A stretch of DNA of 64,000 bases from Pilimelia terevasa (GTDB lineage Bacteria > Actinomycetota > Actinomycetes > Mycobacteriales > Micromonosporaceae): positions 62,001 through 126,000 of the forward strand of contig NZ_BMQC01000003.1 of the NCBI RefSeq assembly GCF_014647915.1. The letters run 5' to 3'. Below are positions 58,170-64,000 of the stretch, one piece after another. Numbering within the stretch: position 1 is the stretch's first letter; each line of letters opens with the position of its first letter. Under the pieces are notes generated by a model. That model was not told where the DNA came from, did not search any database, and saw nothing but the letters and a program-made list of their open reading frames with translations. The translations under genes and the position numbers were made by a program.

Positions 58170-58661
58170 GTGACAGTGGAACCCGCGGTGCTGACCGAAC
58201 TCGCCCGGCTCCGCGAACGCCTGCCCGAACTGACCGGCAGCGTGCTCGCCACCACCGACGGGATGGTCGTCGCCCACGACGCGCACGACCTGGACCCGGA
58301 GACACTGGCCGCCATGTCCGCGGCGAGCCTGGGGCTGGCCCGGCGGTTCGCGGTGGCGGTCGACCACGGGACGCTCCGGGAGACGGTGGTGGCCTGCGCG
58401 GGCGGCTACATCACCACGTACGCCGCCGGGCGGGACGCGCTGCTGACGGTGGTCACCGGCCGGCTGGCGAACCTGGCCCGGGTCCACCTGGAGGCCCGGC
58501 GCACCCTCGAACGACTGGCCCAGATCGCGCCCAGCGCGCCGACGGCGGCCGACCCCCGACGGTCCGCGCGGCCGTCACGCAAGGACGTCCCCGGCGGCCT
58601 GGCCCGGCGCAAGCCGATGGCGTCCCTGCCCCGCAACGCCCGGCAGAAGAACGCCGGCTGA
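58170..58661 (+). CDS. Roadblock/LC7 domain protein
   Basis: The GTG at 58170 (VTVEPAVLTELARLRERLPE) has tggag at good spacing; ATG 58158 is the alternative. 163 residues. The roadblock core reads LTGSVLATTDGMVVAHDAHD, ...AAMSAASLGLARR and ...GGYITTYAAGRDALLTVV; a basic tail (RKDVPGGLARRKPMASLPRN) follows. It resembles CvnB-type regulators but no CvnA, CvnC or CvnD homologue is present. Confidence 0.83.
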   Translation: MTVEPAVLTELARLRERLPELTGSVLATTDGMVVAHDAHDLDPETLAAMSAASLGLARRFAVAVDHGTLRETVVACAGGYITTYAAGRDALLTVVTGRLANLARVHLEARRTLERLAQIAPSAPTAADPRRSARPSRKDVPGGLARRKPMASLPRNARQKNAG

Positions 58662-58723
58662 CCCGCGGCCGCCTCCGCGGCCACGGACCCCCGCACGATC
58701 CCTCTCACACACGGAGTACAGCC

Positions 58724-59092
58724 ATGGACATGGATAGCGCCCTCAAGGAAATGATGCAGATCGACGGCGCGGTCGGGGTCGCGGTGGTGGACCACACCAG
58801 CGGCATGGCGCTCGGTACCACCGGCGGCGGCAAGGACCTCGACCTGACGGTCGCCGCGGCCGGCAACACTGACGTCGTCCGCGCCAAGATGCGCACGATC
58901 GAGATGCTGAACCTCAACGAGCAGATCGAGGACATCCTCATCACGCTGGACACCCAGTACCACCTGATCCGGCCGCTGACGGCGCGGTCCGGGAAGGGGC
59001 TGTTCCTGTACCTGGCCCTGCGCAAGGACCGGGCGAACCTGGCGATGGCCCGCCACCAGGTACGCCGGATCGAGAGCGACCTGGAGGTCTGA
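58724..59092 (+). CDS. Roadblock/LC7-type protein
   Basis: The ATG at 58724 (MDMDSALKEMMQIDGAVGVA) follows acggag and gives 122 residues. VVDHTSGMALGTTGGGKDLD and DILITLDTQYHLIRPLTARS match the first gene of the cluster. It is the last gene before a strong hairpin. The three roadblock-type genes and the DUF4388 gene form one plus-strand unit facing the bldG operon. Confidence 0.84.
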   Translation: MDMDSALKEMMQIDGAVGVAVVDHTSGMALGTTGGGKDLDLTVAAAGNTDVVRAKMRTIEMLNLNEQIEDILITLDTQYHLIRPLTARSGKGLFLYLALRKDRANLAMARHQVRRIESDLEV

Positions 59093-59107
59093 CCGCCACC
59101 GGAGGTC

Positions 59108-59130
59108 GGCCGGGCCGCTGCGGCCCGGCC
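59108..59130 (+). terminator. Hairpin after the roadblock cluster
   Basis: Arms ggccgggccg (59108-59117) and cggcccggcc (59121-59130) with a 3-base loop, 15 bp after the stop. It is followed by short direct repeats of ggcggc at 59138-59172. Confidence 0.7.
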
Positions 59131-59295
59131 GGCCCTCGGCGGCTTCGGCGGCCTCGGCGGCCCTGGCGGCCTCGCTGCCCGACCGCAGCGTGACCGGTGT
59201 CCGGGGCGCCCGATGCGGGGTGCGGCGGCGAGGCCGGCCCGTGGCGAACGGTCCGTGCGAAAGGGTTCCCGTGAGGGATGGTCCGTGAGGAGCGG

Positions 59296-59733
59296 TCAGC
59301 GGCGGTGCAGGGGCCAGGACATGCGGACCTCGGTGCCGATCCCCTCGGCGACCGGGCGGACCTGGAGGTCCTCCACGAGGCCGGCCAGCAGGGCGAAGCC
59401 CACGCCTACCGTCAGCGCCTCGTCGGTCAGCGACTCGTCCGCCAGCTCGTCGGGCGGCAGCGCGCTCAGGCCCAGGCCGGCCTCGACCGGAGCGCGGTCG
59501 ACCACCCGGACGGTGTACGGCTCGTCGTCGGAGATGGTCACCTCGACCTGGTCGCGCAGCCCGTACTGGCGGTGCAGCGCGACCGCGCGGGCGCACGCCT
59601 CACCGACCGCCAGGCGCACCTCGTCGAGCAACTCCTCGCGCAGGCCCGCCCGCCGGGCCACCGCCACCCCGACGAGGCGGGCGGTGCGCACGTGCACGGG
59701 GGCCGGGGAGAAACACAGCCGTACGTCAGCCAT
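59296..59733 (-). CDS. Anti-sigma factor, RsbW-type ATP-binding kinase (BldG partner)
   Basis: The ATG at 59733 (MADVRLCFSPAPVHVRTARL) gives 145 residues. The GHKL fold shows the N-box DEVRLAVGEACARAVALHRQ and a short G-region (GVGFALLAGLVEDLQV); the G1 motif DxGxG is only partly kept (VRVVDRAPVE), as in the Streptomyces partner of BldG. Such proteins bind a sigma factor and phosphorylate the antagonist. It follows bldG by 14 bp in the same operon. Confidence 0.9.
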   Translation of the reverse strand: MADVRLCFSPAPVHVRTARLVGVAVARRAGLREELLDEVRLAVGEACARAVALHRQYGLRDQVEVTISDDEPYTVRVVDRAPVEAGLGLSALPPDELADESLTDEALTVGVGFALLAGLVEDLQVRPVAEGIGTEVRMSWPLHRR

Positions 59734-59747
59734 CACGCGCCAGCCGG

Positions 59748-60089
59748 TCAGGCGCCCGCGGCGATCGCGGCGTCGACGGACTCGTACAGCGGGAACACCT
59801 GGTCCAGCGCCGTGATGCGGAAAATCTTCAGAAGCGGTTCCTTCGCGCAGACCAGGCCGAAGGTGCCGTCCACGCCGCGCAGCTTCTTCATGGCGCCGAC
59901 CAGGACGCCGAGCCCCGTGGAGTCGAGGAAGTCGACCCGTTGCAGGTCCACCACGATCCTGCGGGTGCCGCCGTCGATCAACGCCAGCAGCTCCTCCCGC
60001 AGCCGGGGTGCCGTGTAGACGTCGACCTCGCCGCCGACCTCAAGCACCGTGTGTTCCCCGACGGTGCGGCTCGTCAGCGCCAGCTCCAT
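59748..60089 (-). CDS. bldG: Anti-sigma factor antagonist BldG
   Basis: The ATG at 60089 (MELALTSRTVGEHTVLEVGG) follows gaggggg and gives 113 residues, a single STAS domain. The phosphorylation site is in VDFLDSTGLGVLVG (Ser57). EVDVYTAPRLREELL and KIFRITALDQVFPLYESVDA match Streptomyces BldG along the full length. BldG is required for aerial hyphae and antibiotic production in Streptomyces. The gene order bldG then anti-sigma factor is conserved, with the helicase divergent upstream. Confidence 0.95.
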   Translation of the reverse strand: MELALTSRTVGEHTVLEVGGEVDVYTAPRLREELLALIDGGTRRIVVDLQRVDFLDSTGLGVLVGAMKKLRGVDGTFGLVCAKEPLLKIFRITALDQVFPLYESVDAAIAAGA

Positions 60090-60215
60090 GCGGTGCACCC
60101 CCTCGCCTACGGCATCGGCCCCACGAATCTAACCATCGACGGATGGTGCCACGCATCCCGATGGGGAGTTTCCGCCCGGCGGGTGGCTGGCCGATCCCCG
60201 CCCGCAGGTGCCACA

Positions 60216-62723
60216 GTGCAATGCGTGACCAGCATCGCGACGGAACGCGTTCCCTTTCCGGCACCCCGATCGTCACCCGACCGTGGTCACGCCGTCCTCG
60301 CCCGGTTGACTGCCCGGACGGACGTCGCTCCGCACATCGAGACCCTGCCCGCCCGCGCGGGCGAGACCGTCGACTGGCCGGCCTGGGTCCCGCCGCCGCT
60401 GCGCGAGGCGCTGGCCGTACCCGCCCCGTGGCGGCACCAGGCCGAGGCGGCGGCGCTGGCCCACGCCGGTACGCACACGGTCATCGCCACCGGTACGGCC
60501 TCGGGCAAGTCGCTGGCCTACCACCTGCCCGTCCTCACCGCGCTGCTCACCGACCGGCGCGCGACGGCGCTGTACGTCGCCCCGACCAAGGCGCTGGGCG
60601 CCGACCAGCTCCACCTCCTGACGTCGCTGGACCTGCCCGGCTTCCGGGCGGCCGGGTACGACGGCGACACGCCGCGTGCCGAGCGGGAGTGGGTACGCCG
60701 GCACGCCCGGCTCGTCCTGACCAACCCGAACATGCTGCACCGCGGCATCCTGCCGGCCCACGGAGCCTGGGCCACGTTCCTCCGCCACCTGCGGTACGTG
60801 GTGCTCGACGAGTGCCACGCCTACCGGGGCGTGTTCGGCTCCCACGTCGCGCACGTGGTGCGCCGCCTGCGGCGGCGCGCGCGGACCGTGCCGACCTTCA
60901 TCCTCGCCTCGGCCACGACCGGCGACCCCGCCCGCGCGGCGGCGCGCCTCATCGGCGCACCGGTGACGGCCGTCACGCGCGACGCCTCCCCCCGGGGCCG
61001 CACGACCTTCGCCCTGTGCGAGCCGCCGCTTCTGCCCGGGGCAGCCCCGCCCGAGACGCCGCGACCTCCCGGATCCGTCCTGCCGCGACCTTCCGGATCT
61101 GCACCGCTGGGTTCTTCCGGATCTGCCCTGCCGCGCCCTCCCGGGCTCGCCCAGCCGGGTGGGTCCGGCGCGGTGCCCCTGCCGGCCGGCGATGACGGGC
61201 GCGGGGACCTGCGCCCTGTCCGCCGCTCCGCGGTCGCCGAGACCGCCGACCTGCTGGCGGACGCCGTGGTCGCCGGTGTGCGGACCCTCGCGTTCGTCCG
61301 GTCGCGGCGCGGCGCCGAGGTGGTGGCGAGCATGGCCCGGCGGAGCGCGGACGAGGCCGTCCCCGGCCTCGGTGCGCAGATCGCCGCCTACCGGTCCGGC
61401 TACCTGCCCGAGGACCGGCGCCGGCTTGAGCGACAGCTCCGCGAGGGCACGCTGACCGGACTGGCCAGCACCAACGCGCTGGAACTCGGGATCGACGTGA
61501 GCGGCTTGGACGCCGTCCTCATCTGCGGATACCCGGGGACCCGCGCGTCGGTGTGGCAGCAGGCCGGCCGCGCCGGCCGTCGGGGCGCCGACGCGACGGC
61601 GGTCCTGGTGGCCAGGGACGATCCGCTGGACAGCTACCTGGTACACCATCCGCAGGCCCTGTTCGGCGCCCCGGTGGAGGCGACCGTGCTCGACCCCGAC
61701 AACCCGTACGTACTGGGTCCGCAACTGTGCTGCGCCGCGGCCGAGAGCCCCCTGACCCCGGCCGACCTGGAGCTGTTCGGCGGGGCCCCGGCACGGGCGG
61801 CCGCGGACGGGCTCGTCGCCTCCGGGGCACTGCGCCGCCGGCCGCACGGGCTGTACTGGACGCACACGGGACGCCCCGATGTCGACCTGCGCGGCCCCGG
61901 CGGCCCGGCGGTGTCCGTGGTGGAGCGGGACACCGGCCGGCTGCTCGGTTCGGTCGACGCCGCCGCCGCCCACCACCAGGTGCACCCCGGCGCGGTCCAC
62001 CTGCACCAGGGCGAGACCTACGTAGTGGACTCGCTGGACCTCGACGACGGCGTCGCACTGGTGACCGCCGAGGAGCCCGCCTGGACCACCCACGCGCGGG
62101 ACACGACCGCGCTGTCGGTCGTCGGGGTCCGCCGGTACCGCGACGCCGGATCCGTCGGGCTGTTCCTCGGCGATGTCGAGGTCACCCACCAGGTCGTGTC
62201 GTACCAGCGGCGGCGCCTCGGCTCCGGCGAGGTGATGGACACCCGGCCGCTGGACCTGCCGCCGCGGCAGCTCCGTACCGTCGCCGTCTGGTACACCGTG
62301 TCGGCGGGGGCGCTGGCGGCGGCCGGTGTCGACCCCGCCGACGTGCCCGGTGCCCTGCATGCCGCGGAGCACGCGGCCATCGGCCTGCTCCCCCTGGTAG
62401 CGACATGCGACCGGTGGGACATCGGCGGACTCTCGACGGCCGCCCATCCCGACACCGCCGCCCCGACCGTCTTCGTCTACGACGGACACCCCGGCGGCGC
62501 CGGGTTCGCCGAACGGGCCTACGAGGCGGCCGCCACCTGGCTCGACGCCACCCGCACGGCCGTCGCCCAGTGCGGGTGCGCGACCGGCTGCCCGTCGTGC
62601 GTGCAGTCGCCCAAGTGCGGCAACGGCAACCAGCCGCTGGCCAAGCGCGCCGCGGTCGCCGTCCTCGATGTCGTCCTGGCCGCACTGTGCGGGCCCTCGC
62701 CCGAAGCGCGACCCGGGGCGTAG
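60216..62723 (+). CDS. DEAD/DEAH-box helicase with DUF1998 cysteine domain (MrfA/YprA-like)
   Basis: Starts could be GTG 60216 or GTG 60225 (VTSIATERVPFPAPR); about 835 residues. Helicase motifs: Walker A ATGTASGKS, the DExH box VVLDECHAYRG, SAT in LASATTG, and motif VI QQAGRAGRRG. The C-terminal DUF1998 holds four cysteines (CGCATGCPSCVQSPKCGNG), the mark of MrfA, a mitomycin-damage repair helicase. A Pro/Gly/Ser repeat insertion of about 45 residues sits between the two RecA lobes. It is divergent from bldG, as in Streptomyces. Confidence 0.92.
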   Translation: MQCVTSIATERVPFPAPRSSPDRGHAVLARLTARTDVAPHIETLPARAGETVDWPAWVPPPLREALAVPAPWRHQAEAAALAHAGTHTVIATGTASGKSLAYHLPVLTALLTDRRATALYVAPTKALGADQLHLLTSLDLPGFRAAGYDGDTPRAEREWVRRHARLVLTNPNMLHRGILPAHGAWATFLRHLRYVVLDECHAYRGVFGSHVAHVVRRLRRRARTVPTFILASATTGDPARAAARLIGAPVTAVTRDASPRGRTTFALCEPPLLPGAAPPETPRPPGSVLPRPSGSAPLGSSGSALPRPPGLAQPGGSGAVPLPAGDDGRGDLRPVRRSAVAETADLLADAVVAGVRTLAFVRSRRGAEVVASMARRSADEAVPGLGAQIAAYRSGYLPEDRRRLERQLREGTLTGLASTNALELGIDVSGLDAVLICGYPGTRASVWQQAGRAGRRGADATAVLVARDDPLDSYLVHHPQALFGAPVEATVLDPDNPYVLGPQLCCAAAESPLTPADLELFGGAPARAAADGLVASGALRRRPHGLYWTHTGRPDVDLRGPGGPAVSVVERDTGRLLGSVDAAAAHHQVHPGAVHLHQGETYVVDSLDLDDGVALVTAEEPAWTTHARDTTALSVVGVRRYRDAGSVGLFLGDVEVTHQVVSYQRRRLGSGEVMDTRPLDLPPRQLRTVAVWYTVSAGALAAAGVDPADVPGALHAAEHAAIGLLPLVATCDRWDIGGLSTAAHPDTAAPTVFVYDGHPGGAGFAERAYEAAATWLDATRTAVAQCGCATGCPSCVQSPKCGNGNQPLAKRAAVAVLDVVLAALCGPSPEARPGA

Positions 62724-62874
62724 GGCGCCGGGTCGACCACCGGGTGGACACCGGCCCGGCCCGCACCGGGTGGGACCGCCGCGCTCCGCAGCGGTCGGGC
62801 CGCAGGAGGCGGTCCGGTCCCGGGCGCTCGGGGCACGGACCGCCGCGACCCCGTTCGAAAGGCTCACGCCGTGG

Positions 62875-63389
62875 ACGTCCGCCGGTCGCGCCGGGGTGCT
62901 GAGCGGGCCGGCCCGGGCCGTGGCGGCGACCCGCCTGCTCACACCGGGCAGCGGCGTGACATCCACGCCCGCCCGCACGACCACCTCGGCGGTACCGACG
63001 GCGCAGTGGTCGATCCCCGCGCCGTTGGCCGCGGCGACGGCCGCAGCCTGGGCGCAGCTCCGCGCGGGATCGGCCAGCACCCAGCGGGCACCGGCGAGTG
63101 CGGCCAGGTCCGCGGCCGTCCTGGCCCGGGCGGCGGCCACCCGGACGCCGCCGACGGCCACGGCCGCGGCGGCGGCCGCAATCACCACCAGACCCACCAT
63201 GAGCAGCCACAGCGAGGCGGATCCCCGGTCGTCCGCGACGGCTGCGCGACCCGCGCCGCGTCCGTACGGTTTGCCAGATCGGGAGCGCTGCCCCAGGCCA
63301 CCCGGTGGACGGGCAGCCGTAGCGGCCCGCGCCACGTCCGATGCGGTGGCGGGCCTCGCGGCCGGGTCCAGTAGCCGGATCGATCTCAC
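62875..63389 (-). CDS. TadG/TadE-like (Rv3654c-type) secreted helical protein, no in-frame stop found
   Basis: From a possible GTG at 63389 (VRSIRLLDPAARPATASDVA) the frame leads to DRGSASLWLLMVGLVVIAAA, a TadE/G-like N-terminal helix. It continues with RARTAADLAALAGARWVLAD and SCAQAAAVAAANGAGIDHCA, matching the short Flp-associated proteins found next to bldG/helicase in actinomycetes. Relatives end near residue 130-150, but this frame stays open through the convergent helicase gene to 60273. Either a frameshift has removed the stop or the protein is abnormally long. The end given is where similarity stops. Confidence 0.55.
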
Positions 63390-63480
63390 GGCCGCGTCCA
63401 GCGACGCAGAGGTGCGGTACGCGGAGACGCCGACGGCCGCCGAGCCGACCTCACGGCCCAGCCGGATGCCCGTGCTGACC

Positions 63481-63891
63481 TCATCCGCGGTCCCGGACCA
63501 TGCCGAGCCTGCCCGCAGCGGCCGGGACGACCCGGGGAGCAACACCCGGTTCCCAGGACGCGACAGCCGTGGCGGCGACCCTGACGCGGGGCACGGAGGC
63601 GCCGAACACGCGCACCGGAGCCTGGACCCGGATCCGCACCGTCCGGTCGTCCGCTGTCGCGCTGAGGGCGGCGCCGACAGGTGGATCGGTCCAGGGCGGT
63701 GCCGTGCGGCCCCGGGACTGGGCCAGCGCCGACTCGCGTGCCGCATGCAGGCACCAGACCCGCAGCCGCACCGCGTCCACGGCCGTCAGGCCCACGCCGA
63801 GCAGGAGCACCAGGGCGGGCAGGCCCGCGGCCAGTTCGGCGGTGAACATGCCGTCCTCGCGCGCCGCCACCTTGCGCAGACGCGTACCCAC
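63481..63891 (-). CDS. TadE-family pilus-assembly-like protein
   Basis: The GTG at 63891 (VGTRLRKVAAREDGMFTAEL) gives 136 residues. The TadE signature is REDGMFTAELAAGLPALVLL followed by a hydrophobic helix and RLRVWCLHAARESALAQSRG; an all-beta C-terminal part follows. TadE-like pseudopilins are exported by Tad/Flp systems. It precedes the TadG-like gene by about 90 bp in the same direction; the rest of the tad operon would lie beyond the window. The 109 bases after its start show no gene I can call. Confidence 0.8.
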   Translation of the reverse strand: MGTRLRKVAAREDGMFTAELAAGLPALVLLLGVGLTAVDAVRLRVWCLHAARESALAQSRGRTAPPWTDPPVGAALSATADDRTVRIRVQAPVRVFGASVPRVRVAATAVASWEPGVAPRVVPAAAGRLGMVRDRG

Positions 63892-64000
63892 CCGCCGCAG
63901 ACGGACCGCTGCCGGCAGGAGGCGCGCCGCCGTCGGCAGCCGTGCGCTGAGCCGCCGTGGGCGCCCATTCGCTCGCCGGGTGCCGCTGCGTACCCGACGC

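Noticed and set aside
1-64000. CRISPR arrays, rRNA genes, complete insertion sequences
   Set aside because: No regularly spaced direct repeats with spacers, no rRNA sequence and no intact transposase were recognised.

Overview
The window is very GC-rich, with many GTG starts and short or overlapping gene junctions, and looks like chromosomal DNA of a filamentous actinomycete. The lineage markers are bldG with its partner kinase, an MFS-thymidylate kinase fusion, a K+-independent membrane pyrophosphatase, a lysine-tailed TopA and a Ku protein with a KKA-rich tail. The order tmk/holB ... topA ... hppA ... anti-sigma/bldG ... DEAD helicase ... TadE/TadG resembles, from memory, the SCO3540-3555 region of Streptomyces. 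Family-level assignment (Streptosporangiales-like) is only a guess.

1-10.8 kb: Ku (5' end outside the window), two divergent MFS exporters, a DJ-1/PfpI protein, an Excalibur-domain protein, small membrane proteins, an SRPBCC protein, a GntR/UTRA remnant, two coupled LysR regulators and a secreted subtilisin-like protease. 10.9-15.7 kb: a minus-strand operon of a tRNA-dependent cyclodipeptide synthase (CDPS), an NCS1 permease, a rhodanese and a secreted thioredoxin-like protein, then a PCu(A)C copper-chaperone lipoprotein and a small recombinase-type HTH protein. 15.9-21.9 kb: a tightly coupled operon that starts with a possible 26-residue leader peptide. It continues with a PLP decarboxylase, an ornithine-cyclodeaminase/SbnB-like enzyme, a MATE exporter, a HisC-like aminotransferase and a cysteine-synthase/SbnA-like enzyme. 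It looks like a compact pathway for a diaminopropionate-type amino acid or metallophore-like product, with no recognisable ligase. 22-23.5 kb: integrase and recombinase remnants next to tRNA-Thr(CGT).

23.6-33.7 kb: a membrane phosphoesterase, a patatin-like membrane protein, and a tmk-holB-YbaB-like-WXG-like-PSP1 replication/secretion block. 33.9-37.0 kb: ileS. 37.0-48.2 kb: the most striking part, sixteen consecutive minus-strand genes for secreted, four-cysteine, about 200-residue proteins of the DUF4360 type. They form two eight-gene blocks of matching subtype composition and nearly the same order, separated by one plus-strand DUF3817 gene and preceded by a TetR regulator. This array, with tetR and ileS, lies between topA and tmk, which are close neighbours in Streptomyces.

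49.5-64 kb: topA, a lipoprotein, hppA, a roadblock/DUF4388 gene set, the anti-sigma factor and bldG pair, an MrfA-like helicase and TadE/TadG-type pilin-like genes at the edge. I saw no CRISPR array, rRNA gene or intact insertion sequence.
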